A stretch of 12,456 nucleotides of DNA from Baffinella frigidus (taxonomy: Eukaryota > Cryptophyceae > Cryptomonadales > Baffinellaceae), in NCBI GenBank assembly GCA_026770585.1, contig MU646654.1, forward strand, positions 369,692 through 382,147, given 5' to 3'. The notes below the pieces were generated by a model, which was not told the DNA's origin, did no database searches, and was given only the letters and a program-made list of their open reading frames with translations. The position numbers were made by a program, and so were the translations under genes. This document shows positions 6,001-9,369 of this stretch, in pieces (positions within the stretch are counted from its first letter, which is position 1; each line of letters opens with the position of its first letter).

Positions 6001-7526
6001 CGGAACCTGAAACCCGAAACCCGGAACCCGGAACAGGTGCTGGCGGAGCCGAAACTCGGAACCCGAAACCCGAAACCCGAAATCCGGAATCCGAAACCCG
6101 ACACACGGAACCCGAAACCCGGAACCCGGAACCCGGAACCCGAAAGCATAATCCCGACACCCGGAACAGGCGCTTGCGGAGCCGAAACCCGGAACCCGAA
6201 ACCCGGAACCCGGAATCCAAAACCCGGAACCCGACATCCCGAACCCGAAAGCATGACCTCGACACCCGGAGCAGGCGCGTGATGGTCAAGTGATGGTCAA
6301 ATCTGCCTTTTGAACAGGCGCTTGCGGAGCTTGAGGGCACTGGGATGGCCAAGTGCCTCTTCAACAAGGACACCGGCAAGGTCGGACCCCGAAACCCTGC
6401 ACCCTACACCCTACACCCTACACCCTACACCCTACACCCTACACCCTACACCCTACACCCTACAGCCTCCCCCCTACACCCTAAACCTTAAACCCCCAGA
6501 CACTAAACCCCAAACCTCACACCCCAAAACACTAAAACCCTAGACACCAAACCCCTAAACCCTAAACCCTAAACCCTAAACCCTAAACCCTGAACCCTGA
6601 ACCCTACACCCTAAGCCCAAACCCCCCACCCCAAACCCCACACCCCATACCGCAAACCCTAAAACCCTAAACCCCAAAATCCTACCTCCTAAAACCCCAA
6701 CCCCTAACCCCGTATGCACAACAGGCTCCGGGGGTGCACATCATCGGCCCCCACACCCCAAAACCCTAAACCCCTAAAACCCCAAAACGCTAAACCATGA
6801 CAGGTGCTCGGGGTGCACATCATCGGGCTGCACGCCTCGGACCTGATCCAGGAGTGCTCCAACGCCATGGCCGCGGGGACTACCGTCAAGGAGCTCTCCA
6901 TGATGGTGCGCCCCGAACCCTGAACCCTAACGGTCTACGGCAGGACCCTAGGGCAGTGCGTGTATTTACTTTCGAGTGGCCCCTATCCCTTAAGTGACCA
7001 TAGGGTGAATATTCACCCTAACTCGCCCCAGGCAGGTCCTAGGACCCTACCGTAGGGTGTATGAGCCTGCTGGTCTCTTAAGGGATAAGGATGATGGTGG
7101 TGGCGGGACGGCGTGTCCTCCTTTGCGAGAAAATCCCTGCAACTGTAACGGCAGGCTGGTTTCGCTTCCCTGGCAGGTGCACACGCTCTGCTGGATGAGA
7201 GAGGACTCGCATGGCCCTAGGGGCACGCACTGCTTAAGGTAGTGCACTGCCTAAGGTGCTGTACAGGGGTACCTCGCTCATAAGAAACCGCCCCCCCCCA
7301 TAGGACCACCATAGGGCCCTAGGCATAGTCCTACTGTAGGGTCCTAGGGGGGGGCGGTTTCTTATGAGCGAGGTACCCCTGTAGTGCATTGCCTAAGGCA
7401 GTGCGTGTCCCCCATCGCGAATAACCCCTAAACCCGACACCCGAAACGCAGGTGCACACGCACCCGACGCTCTGCGAGGTGCTCGATGAGACCTTCAAGG
7501 GCGCCGTCGGCATGTCGGCCCACTGA
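1..7526 (+). CDS. Dihydrolipoyl dehydrogenase (E3), plastid/cyanobacterial type, 3' part, ten exons
   Basis: Encodes the C-terminal half of the FAD flavoenzyme that reoxidises dihydrolipoamide with NAD+ in the pyruvate dehydrogenase complex; the plastid complex is likely from sequence type, but the transit peptide lies outside the window. Proposed join: 1-78, 1023-1130, 2497-2538, 2798-2869, 3227-3268, 4359-4433, 5235-5306, 6318-6380, 6804-6905, 7452-7526. All introns are phase 0 with GT..AG ends and the frame stays open to TGA. Landmarks in order: [15 protein letters not shown]; the end of the NAD domain ([15 protein letters not shown]); the second FAD motif ([20 protein letters not shown]); the dimerisation domain ([33 protein letters not shown]); and HTHPTLCE, which carries the catalytic His-Glu pair of E3 enzymes. 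The redox disulfide and both N-terminal nucleotide folds must lie upstream. Almost every exon has degenerate copies in the introns. Family assignment is very secure; the choice among exon copies rests on completeness and frame. Confidence 0.9.
84..159 (+). repeat. Dispersed element F, copy 1
   Basis: About 75 bp starting GATCCGAAAGGAAGCATGGC and ending near GGAGCTCAAAGAACCTAAA, a few bases after exon A's donor. It is nearly the same as 8449-8538 and is also present in reverse orientation at 5671-5750. No coding sense or terminal inverted repeat was found. Confidence 0.8.
160..220 (+). repeat. G-rich telomere-like repeat (GGGTTTAGGG variants)
   Basis: Degenerate TTTAGGG/TTGGGG units. The G-rich strand is the sense strand here, opposite to most tracts in this gene. 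Confidence 0.75.
221..262 (+). pseudogene. Decayed copy of E3 exon A
   Basis: Reads VDAKT, stop, EEIPE, matching the last third of exon A including the donor position (GAG|GTCTCC). A TAG replaces a Lys codon. The 5' two-thirds of the exon are missing. Confidence 0.85.
271..349 (+). repeat. CCCCAAA/CCCTAAC degenerate heptamers
   Basis: C-rich heptamer-like tract in intron A, directly followed by a decayed exon-B copy. Confidence 0.75.
349..392 (+). pseudogene. Decayed 5' copy of E3 exon B (echo 1)
   Basis: Reads [12 protein letters not shown], matching the [12 protein letters not shown] start of exon B. It runs into heptamer repeat and has no splice donor. Confidence 0.75.
449..592 (+). repeat. 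Diverged tandem repeat of the pre-exon-B intron segment
   Basis: Contains a TCGCCGTTTTTTTCGTGCGTATCACCC-type start and three near-repeats of TTCCGAACACATCCC plus two ACCCACAGT segments. The same intron module recurs, less diverged, at 775-835, 845-900 and 957-1022. Confidence 0.65.
593..637 (+). pseudogene. Decayed 5' copy of E3 exon B (echo 2)
   Basis: Keeps the acceptor CAG|TCC CC and reads [14 protein letters not shown], then breaks into TTTAGGG-type repeat. It matches the first 11 or so codons of exon B. Confidence 0.82.
735..768 (+). pseudogene. Decayed internal copy of E3 exon B (echo 3)
   Basis: The GCTGGGTGCACCGGGCGCATCCCCG stretch (split here as GCTGGGTGCACCGGG + CGCATCCCCG) matches the LVCTGRIP codons of exon B. 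Both exon ends are lost. Confidence 0.6.
775..1022 (+). repeat. Tandem intron module preceding exon B
   Basis: Three near-copies (about 775-835, 845-900, 957-1022) of a module running from GTCGCCGCTTTTCGTGC through CCCCGTACTG to AACCCCCAA(A/G)CAGTCC. The last two lead into an exon-B start. This shows that the duplicated unit spans an intron 3' end plus an exon 5' end. Confidence 0.8.
901..951 (+). pseudogene. Decayed 5' copy of E3 exon B (echo 4)
   Basis: Acceptor CAG at 898-900, then [17 protein letters not shown], identical to exon B apart from one residue until it diverges after RIP. It lacks [11 protein letters not shown] and any donor. Confidence 0.85.
1023..1130 (+). CDS. E3 exon B, complete copy
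   Basis: Thirty-six codons from acceptor CAG (1020-1022) to donor [28 protein letters not shown], then [17 protein letters not shown]. It covers the end of the NAD domain and the Gly-Arg turn just before the central domain. It is the only one of eight related segments that is complete at both ends and in frame with exons A and C. Confidence 0.92.
1139..1289 (+). repeat. AACCCGG/AACCCGA heptamer tract
   Basis: Roughly twenty units of a 7-bp variant of the telomere-like motif (AACCCGG with AACCTGG and AACCCGA variants), immediately after exon B's donor. Confidence 0.85.
1382..1457 (+). repeat. 46-bp direct repeat pair
   Basis: TGTACCGGAAACACAGCATG and TGTACCGGAAAGTCAGCATG, each followed by TCAACTT, lie 46 bp apart. 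A shorter duplication, AGTCTATTTGGG, lies just upstream near 1300-1340. Confidence 0.75.
1463..1527 (+). pseudogene. Truncated exon-B copy with internal deletion (B')
   Basis: Reads [21 protein letters not shown] and keeps the donor CAG|GTTACGAGCC and the following intron bases of exon B. The 5' half is missing. The junction AG|TCCCCGCGACC is what a 43-bp deletion between the two TCCCCG words of exon B (1023-1028 and 1066-1071) would give. Splicing at the adjacent TAG would put the segment out of frame, so it is probably an echo and not an alternative exon. Confidence 0.8.
1626..1779 (+). repeat. Direct repeats flanking a short GC palindromic stretch
   Basis: A segment GTTAGGTTGAGGGGCCGGGG + TACAAAT at 1626 recurs as GTTAAGTTGAGGAGCCGTGG + TACAAAT at 1748. 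Between them GTAGTTAGGCCTACGGTATTG-like sequence (split: GTAGTTAGGCC, TACGGTATTG) also occurs at 11402-11420. Confidence 0.65.
1809..1833 (+). pseudogene. Internally deleted copy of E3 exon B (echo 6)
   Basis: CCCGCCACCAAGG joins directly to CTTCGTCCAG|GCAAGC, that is PATK fused to the FVQ end of exon B, with the central codons deleted and a GC in place of the donor GT. Confidence 0.65.
1937..2012 (+). repeat. 19-bp tandem repeat, four perfect units
   Basis: AATGGCTCAAATGCCAGCC is repeated four times without mismatch (1937, 1956, 1975, 1994), which suggests recent amplification. The unit also resembles AATGGCCAGCCAATT near 1411. Confidence 0.93.
2144..2188 (+). pseudogene. 3' copy of E3 exon B (echo 7)
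   Basis: Fifteen codons [15 protein letters not shown] aligned to the end of exon B, ending CAG|GCAACC, so the donor GT is GC. There is no acceptor at its left end. Confidence 0.85.
2335..2490 (+). repeat. CCCTAAA/CCCCAAA heptamer tract
   Basis: A mixed tract of CCCTAAA and CCCCAAA heptamers fills the 3' end of intron B and directly abuts the exon C acceptor. Confidence 0.88.
2497..2538 (+). CDS. E3 exon C
   Basis: Fourteen codons, [14 protein letters not shown], from CAG|GTG to ACG|GTGATA. This is the segment that in E3 enzymes leads into the FAD-binding [10 protein letters not shown] motif. The intron starts GTGATA and the next exon starts GTGATC. Confidence 0.9.
2558..2640 (+). repeat. 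CCCTAAA to CCCTGAA heptamer tract
   Basis: CCCTAAA units followed by about five successive CCCTGAA units, then CCCCAAA-like units. Confidence 0.88.
2639..2675 (+). pseudogene. Decayed 5' copy of E3 exon D
   Basis: Reads [12 protein letters not shown], matching [12 protein letters not shown]. The D of the GD motif is N, and the copy has lost its acceptor and breaks off after 12 codons. It sits about 160 bp before the real exon D. Confidence 0.85.
2798..2869 (+). CDS. E3 exon D, second FAD motif
   Basis: Twenty-four codons from CAG|GTG to [29 protein letters not shown] then ASAQ. The GD pair contacts the FAD ribityl/phosphate region in this enzyme family. Two truncated repeats of its 3' half follow. 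Confidence 0.93.
2885..2983 (+). repeat. 36-bp perfect palindrome plus 21-bp tandem repeats
   Basis: 2885-2920 is a perfect palindrome centred on ACGTGT with arms GATATACGAGTCTTACAC. Its right arm continues as three more 21-bp units of the form TACGTGTAAGACTCG + TATATC (2921, 2942, 2963). A further diverged left arm (TAGATATACGAGTATTTACAC split TAGATATACG, AGTATTTACAC) occurs near 3013. The array sits directly after the exon D donor. Confidence 0.92.
2986..3009 (+). pseudogene. Short 3' copy of E3 exon D with donor (echo 2)
   Basis: GCGTCCGCCCAGGTCTCGC repeats the last codons of exon D and its donor; the following CTCTAGATATACGAG repeats the flank of the palindromic array. Confidence 0.78.
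3066..3107 (+). pseudogene. 3' copy of E3 exon D with donor (echo 3)
   Basis: Reads [13 protein letters not shown] with CAG|GTCTAA, identical in protein to the second half of exon D. The first half is absent. Confidence 0.88.
3108..3215 (+). repeat. CCCTAAA and CTCCAAA heptamer tract
   Basis: CCCTAAA units at the start and end enclose AT-richer variants such as CTCCAAA and TTCTAAA. It fills intron D up to exon E. Confidence 0.82.
3227..3268 (+). CDS. E3 exon E
   Basis: Fourteen codons [14 protein letters not shown] between CAG|GGC and GCG|GTACCC. It corresponds to the helix that follows the FAD motif and leads into the dimer interface domain. No second copy was recognised in the window, unlike most of its neighbours. 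Confidence 0.9.
3302..3563 (+). repeat. Perfect telomere-type CCCTAAA arrays
   Basis: Eight perfect CCCTAAA units at 3302-3357 and six at 3501-3542; the second array passes directly into three CCCTGAA units (3543-3563). Between them are CTCTAAG-type variants. The arrays are interstitial, since coding exons lie on both sides. Confidence 0.95.
3580..3630 (+). pseudogene. 5' copy of E3 exon F (copy 1)
   Basis: Acceptor CAG (3577-3579), then [17 protein letters not shown]; after GAGATCGCT the sequence passes into ACACCC repeat without a donor. The MVGLTEDQ half is missing. The VNHE start is closer to the usual family sequence than the VDHD of the complete copy. Confidence 0.88.
3640..3800 (+). 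repeat. ACACCCTTCAACC / CCCTTACA intron module
   Basis: Variants ACACTCTAACACCC and TTCAACCTTCAACT follow each truncated exon F copy (also near 3890-3940 and 4170-4225), so the duplicated unit includes this intron segment. Confidence 0.8.
3833..3883 (+). pseudogene. 5' copy of E3 exon F (copy 2)
   Basis: CAG|GTGGACC start, [17 protein letters not shown], with the key Cys changed to Arg, then the same break into CACACCC as copies 1 and 3. It lies 253 bp after copy 1. Confidence 0.88.
4111..4164 (+). pseudogene. 5' copy of E3 exon F (copy 3)
   Basis: Acceptor [21 protein letters not shown] with an extra TGC codon that keeps the frame, then the same break into CACACCC. It lies 278 bp after copy 2. 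Confidence 0.88.
4359..4433 (+). CDS. E3 exon F, complete copy (copy 4)
   Basis: Twenty-five codons from TAG|GTG to [26 protein letters not shown] then MVGLTEDQ. It is the only copy containing both halves, so it is taken as the functional exon; it begins the C-terminal dimerisation domain. It lies 248 bp after copy 3. Confidence 0.9.
4497..4523 (+). pseudogene. 3' copy of E3 exon F (copy 5)
   Basis: CTCACCGAGGACCAG|GTCAGG repeats the LTEDQ end of exon F with a GT donor. The sequence upstream, GGCTGGCTC, is a degraded version of GGTCGGC. Confidence 0.8.
4614..4652 (+). pseudogene. 3' copy of E3 exon F (copy 6)
   Basis: [13 protein letters not shown] with donor CAG|GTCAGG: thirteen codons in frame, and the 5' half is lost. 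The intron that follows (GGAAAACC.TTCGGG.TTTCGGGG) also follows copy 5, so the unit again spans exon 3' end plus intron 5' end. Confidence 0.85.
4699..4826. mobile_element. MITE-like element, family C
   Basis: A 128-bp AT-rich segment bounded by perfect 19-bp terminal inverted repeats, CCTGAATAGATTTAATTTC on the left. It has no coding capacity and differs in composition from the surrounding C-rich intron. A target-site duplication is not evident. Confidence 0.82.
4895..4965 (+). pseudogene. Copy of E3 exon G 5' end, possibly fused to the exon F end
   Basis: ACCGAGGAGCAG followed by GCCAAAGCGGACAAGGAGGG reads [14 protein letters not shown], resembling the spliced F/G protein junction [16 protein letters not shown]. 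The upstream part TACACCTGAACCCGAC also resembles intron sequence at 4591-4612, so the TEE codons could be intron-derived by chance. Confidence 0.7.
5003..5104 (+). repeat. CCCGAAA then CCCTACA heptamer arrays
   Basis: Three CCCGAAA units, then CTCTACA and at least six perfect CCCTACA units (5056-5097). Here CCCTACA replaces CCCTAAA as the homogenised unit. Confidence 0.9.
5235..5306 (+). CDS. E3 exon G
   Basis: Twenty-four codons from CAG|GCG to [28 protein letters not shown] then KANSK. This is the family's SFKANSKA segment of the dimerisation domain. Two degraded tandem copies follow. Confidence 0.92.
5380..5660 (+). repeat. Tandem modules carrying exon G copies
   Basis: The module runs from exon G through GTGCGAAAGTCGCCC, GGGTTTTACCTGTTG, CACGTGGCC, a TTTTTACGT stretch, GTCGCCGGA and CATGAAGAAG into the next exon G copy. 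Junctions recur near 5455-5470, 5605-5615 and 5805-5820, so there are about three to four units of decreasing similarity. Confidence 0.85.
5461..5530 (+). pseudogene. Copy of E3 exon G (echo 1)
   Basis: [19 protein letters not shown] followed by the same donor AAG|GTGCGAAAG. It has no acceptor: ATGAAGAAG precedes it. The frame is intact. Confidence 0.88.
5622..5669 (+). pseudogene. Copy of E3 exon G (echo 2)
   Basis: Only TGCTCCTTCAAGGCCAACTT + CAAG|GTGC is recognisable (SFKANFK), preceded by a duplicated AAGAGCGGTTTT. Confidence 0.8.
5671..5750 (-). repeat. Dispersed element F, copy 2 (inverted)
   Basis: The reverse complement matches 84-159 and 8449-8538 across CATGGCTTTCCTGCAGAACC and the GTGTCCG / TATGGTGGGAG part. 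It interrupts the third exon G module. Confidence 0.78.
6035..6052 (+). pseudogene. Exon H 5' fragment (echo 1)
   Basis: CAG|GTGCTGGCGGAGCCG reads VLAEP, matching the ALAEL start of exon H with its acceptor, then returns to heptamer repeat. Confidence 0.72.
6166..6183 (+). pseudogene. Exon H 5' fragment (echo 2)
   Basis: CAG|GCGCTTGCGGAGCCG is identical to exon H for its first 14 bases, including the acceptor, then breaks into GAAACCCGG repeat. A poorer third fragment is at 6272-6281. Confidence 0.8.
6318..6380 (+). CDS. E3 exon H
   Basis: Twenty-one codons from CAG|GCG to [29 protein letters not shown] then K. It corresponds to the family segment ALAExEGxGLAKxxxxxxTG. Confidence 0.92.
6386..6700 (+). 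repeat. CCCTACA and CCCTAAA heptamer arrays
   Basis: Nine perfect CCCTACA units at 6402-6464, then CCCCAAA-type variants, then about five CCCTAAA and two CCCTGAA units around 6553-6600, and degenerate CCCCAAACC to the exon I fragment. Confidence 0.93.
6725..6754 (+). pseudogene. Decayed 5' copy of E3 exon I
   Basis: Acceptor CAG, then [10 protein letters not shown], matching [10 protein letters not shown] of exon I, then a break into CACCCCAAAACCC. Confidence 0.85.
6804..6905 (+). CDS. E3 exon I
   Basis: Thirty-four codons from CAG|GTG to [29 protein letters not shown] then [14 protein letters not shown]. This is the most conserved part of the dimerisation domain (GVHIxGxHAxDLI). Confidence 0.94.
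6986..7085. mobile_element. MITE-like element, family A, copy 1
   Basis: About 100 bp with terminal inverted repeats TCCCTTAAGTGACC / GGTCTCTTAAGGGA, flanked by TA on both sides, as expected for Tc1/mariner-type (Stowaway-like) target duplications. It sits in the last E3 intron. Confidence 0.85.
7177..7206 (+). pseudogene. Decayed copy of E3 exon J start
   Basis: CAG|GTGCACACGCTCTGCTGGATGAGAG (split GTGCACACGCTCTGC, TGGATGAGAG) matches exon J with the CACCCGACG and GAGGTGC stretches deleted. The catalytic His-Glu codons are disrupted. Confidence 0.68.
7264..7381. mobile_element. MITE-like element, family B, copy 1
   Basis: A 118-bp near-perfect palindrome with arms CAGGGGTACCTCGCTCATAA + GAAACCGCCCCCC and a C/G homopolymer run at each arm's inner end, flanked by TA on both sides. 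It sits in the last E3 intron. The core contains CCATAGGGCCCTAGGC. Confidence 0.93.
7452..7526 (+). CDS. E3 exon J, C-terminus with catalytic His-Glu
   Basis: Twenty-four codons and [23 protein letters not shown] then [12 protein letters not shown] holds the His that acts as active-site base and the Glu that positions it, across the dimer interface. Acceptor CAG at 7449-7451. The C-terminus is a usual length for the family. Confidence 0.95.
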   Translation: MHTHPTLCEVLDETFKGAVGMSAH

Positions 7527-7641
7527 GCGCGCTGAGTCACTTCGCTCAGCGAAAGTCACTTTCCCGAGCGAAAGTCAACTTTCTCTGAGATACAGAGTGG
7601 GCCTGTCCACCCGCTGCCCACTGAGCGCGCTGCGTCACTCA
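7517..7641 (+). repeat. Tandem duplication over the E3 stop codon and 3' flank
   Basis: GCCCACTGAGCGCGCTGAGTCACT (split GCCCACTGAGCGCGCTG, AGTCACT) at 7518 recurs 99 bp downstream at 7617 with one mismatch. GAAAGTCACTT-like words recur between and after. Part of the same sequence appears inverted at 9079-9098 (GCGCTCAGTGGGCAGCGGGT). Confidence 0.85.
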
Positions 7642-7692
7642 GCTGAGAGAAAGTCACTTACATCATACATCATGTAGCTGCGAGAAACTTTA

Positions 7693-7760
7693 CAGGGGTG
7701 CCTCGTGCATGTGGAGGCGCGCCCCCCTTTCAGGACCACCGTAGGGCTACCCCTTATGCG
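7693..7760 (+). mobile_element. MITE family B, left-end fragment
   Basis: TACAGGGGTGCCTCGTGCAT, then a GCGCCCCCC run and CAGGACCACCGTAGGGC, a diverged left arm plus core of family B with no right arm. Confidence 0.7.
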
Positions 7761-7811
7761 GAGGGCTTCGGAGGTTGGATTTCCACTCTGGGATCTCGCA
7801 TGTCAGCTCTG

Positions 7812-7862
7812 AGAGTCTGAGAGAGACCTTTATTACATGTACTACCAACACGGCCGCCATGG
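7812..7862 (+). repeat. GAGAGAGACCTT...AACACGGCCGCCA motif
   Basis: This word pair recurs near 11114-11155, 11240-11292 and 11331-11370, so it is a dispersed short repeat with a GA-rich head. Confidence 0.65.
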
Positions 7863-7870
7863 ATACGGTA

Positions 7871-7974
7871 TCCCGCAAGTGGCCAGTAGGCGCATACGCC
7901 CTACCGTAGGGACCTAGGACCTGCCCTAGAGGACCTCTTGCTGGTCAATTTTGACCACCTGGCCACTTAAGGGA
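7871..7974. mobile_element. MITE-like element, family A, copy 2
   Basis: About 104 bp with ends TCCCGCAAGTGGCCAGTAGG and GGCCACTTAAGGGA; flanks are TA on the left and TG on the right, so one side of the target duplication has mutated. Core CCTACCGTAGGGACCTAGGA is shared with copy 3. Confidence 0.83.
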
Positions 7975-8060
7975 TGCACACCCGCCGGGGCTCTGGCGTG
8001 TCCTCCGGAACCGGGAGTACATGTAATTAAAAAAGGGTTGTTGAATTTGTACCAGTCACG

Positions 8061-8116
8061 GGCGCGTTTGGTCACGTTATCCGCGGATATCGGCGTGTTA
8101 CGTGACCAAACGCGCC
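8061..8116. repeat. 56-bp hairpin with 17-bp perfect arms
   Basis: GGCGCGTTTGGTCACGT at 8061 is exactly complementary to 8100-8116; the 22-base loop contains CCGCGGATATCGG. The element could be a MITE or part of one. Confidence 0.88.
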
Positions 8117-8162
8117 TATGTGTGTGGAAATTACTACACACTGCCCCACTTGTAAAGGACCC

Positions 8163-8200
8163 CCGGTTTTTAAATACTCTCTTTTCTGGCCTCGAGTGGT
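8163..8200 (-). mobile_element. MITE family E, single end
   Basis: The reverse complement CTACCACTCGAGGCCAGAAA + AGAGAGTATTTAAAAACC matches the terminal repeats of the element at 10197-10380. Confidence 0.62.
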
Positions 8201-8204
8201 AGGC

Positions 8205-8448
8205 CACGCGTGGTTGCAAGCAAAAAAATCGAATCGCAACGTTTTGTTTTTTCAACGCCTTGATGACTACCAGCACGGCCACTTTGTAAGCATGCACCCC
8301 CACCGAGGCTGTGCTGTCCAAACTGCAGTGTATTCACGTTGCATGCGCGTGAAACATCCGTGTGTCGTCGTCCACCTTCACATGCCCGATGAGGATACCC
8401 TTTAGCCGGTTTCTGCCGCGATCCTTCTGCACCGGGGGGCCTGAATGT
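8205..8448. other. Unassigned intergenic sequence
   Basis: No exon-like match, repeat array or inverted repeat was recognised here. Short open frames (for example 8118-8405 plus) have no recognisable product. Confidence 0.5.
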
Positions 8449-8538
8449 GATCCGAAAGGAAGCATGGCCTTTCTGCAGGATAAGTTCCGGTGTCCGCCTA
8501 TGTTGGGAGCTCGAAGAACCTAACGGACCTAAAAAGCC
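8449..8538 (+). repeat. Dispersed element F, copy 3
   Basis: Nearly the same as 84-159 over 75 bp, from GATCCGAAAGGAAGCATGGC to GGAGCTCGAAGAACCTAA. It lies between genes, so the element is not tied to the E3 introns. Confidence 0.82.
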
Positions 8539-8586
8539 ACGATGTGACGGCAGGTATGAAAGTGCCGCCCGCAGCAGAGGGCCTTA

Positions 8587-8687
8587 TCCCTTAAGTGGCC
8601 AGTAGGCTCCTACGCCCTACGGTAGGGCCCTAGGACCTGCCTAGGACCTCTTGGCGCTCAATTTCGACCGTCTCGCCACTTAAGGGA
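8587..8687. mobile_element. MITE-like element, family A, copy 3
   Basis: About 101 bp, ends TCCCTTAAGTGGCCAGTAGG and GCCACTTAAGGGA, flanked by TA on both sides. Core CTACGGTAGGGCCCTAGGAC. It is the best preserved copy. Confidence 0.9.
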
Positions 8688-8728
8688 TAGTGTGGCCGAC
8701 TAGTACGAGCGAAGGCAACCAATCAGTT

Positions 8729-8762
8729 GGGGTCGTTTTCGACCCGCTGGCCACTTAAGGGA
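8729..8762 (+). mobile_element. MITE family A, right-end fragment
   Basis: GGTCGTTTTCGACCCGCTGG then CCACTTAAGGGA followed by TA, aligning to the right ends of copies 2 and 3. The upstream CCGACTAGTACGAGCGAAGG also recurs, diverged, near 11694. Confidence 0.78.
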
Positions 8763-8842
8763 TACCCTCTCCGCGGCACCCGAGAGGCGTCGCGCTCTCT
8801 CTCTCCCCCCCTGACTCCGTGCGGAAGCATGCACGGAGGGTG

Positions 8843-8958
8843 CAGGGGTACCTCGCTCATAAGAAACCGCCCCCCCCTAGGACCCTACAGTAGCGCTAGC
8901 CTAGGGCCCTATGGTGGTCCTAGGGGGGGGGGCGTTTCTTACGAGCGAGGTACCCCTG
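8843..8958. mobile_element. MITE-like element, family B, copy 2 (inverted relative to copy 1)
   Basis: A 116-bp palindrome with the same arms as 7264-7381. The asymmetric core (TAGGACCCTACAGTAG ... CCCTATGGTGGTCCTAG) is the reverse complement of copy 1's core, so the two copies are in opposite orientation. Right flank is TA, left flank TG. Confidence 0.92.
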
Positions 8959-8964
8959 TATGGG

Positions 8965-9215
8965 TCGTGTCCGGGGTCACGTCCTGATTGGACACGACCT
9001 CTCGGTCGTGCCCAACCCTCCTCGACCCCGGGCACAACCCCCTTGCGCGCAAGAGCCCGCCCGAGACGGGCGTCTCGGGCGCTCAGTGGGCAGCGGGTAG
9101 ACATGCCCAAAACCCGCCCGAGACGGGCCTATCCCAGGCCTTTCCAGCTCGCTTAGCCGTGCCCTTTCGAGCAAGAGCAATCCCGAGGCGGGCTTATCCC
9201 AGGCTGGTCCTAAAG
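8965..9215. repeat. GC-rich imperfect repeats of GCGGGCCTATCCCAGGC type
   Basis: CGGGCCTATCCCAGGC-like words occur near 9125, 9190, 9275, 9410 and 9520. A perfect inverted repeat GCCCGAGACG..CGTCTCGGGC is at 9059-9080. GACACGACCTCTCGGTCGTG near 8991 is another small hairpin. No coding sense was found. Confidence 0.65.
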
Positions 9216-9369
9216 CGTACTTGGCCTTGCCCTTGCGGGCGGACGTGGCCGTAGTGTGAAGAACTCTCCAAAAGCGGGCCTATCTCAGGCTCGTCCTCAC
9301 TCTGAGTGCAGGGATGGGCCCGCCTCGGGGGCCCTCCGTAGGGCTAACTTGGCTTCGCCCGGACGTTGC

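Larger units (their letters stand above)
5905..6265 (+). repeat. CCCGGAA/CCCGAAA heptamer tract
   Basis: About 360 bp of ACCCGGA/ACCCGAA units with occasional AATCCGA. Long open frames on both strands here (for example 5437-6237 minus) are by-products of the simple repeat. Short exon H starts are embedded at 6038, 6169 and 6275. Confidence 0.92.

Noticed and set aside
5437-6237. Long minus-strand open frame (266 codons), rich in [11 protein letters not shown]
   Set aside because: It is the reading of the CCCGGAA/CCCGAAA tract on the reverse strand, runs antisense across exon G copies, and has no independent coding signature.
7264-7381. Rho-independent-type terminator or tRNA-like structure
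   Set aside because: The palindrome recurs with TA flanks at 8843-8958, which fits a mobile element; no tRNA signature such as a T-loop is present.
8960-9260. Overlapping GC-rich open frames on both strands near 8901-9254
   Set aside because: They mirror each other across palindromic and repeated sequence and match no recognisable protein.
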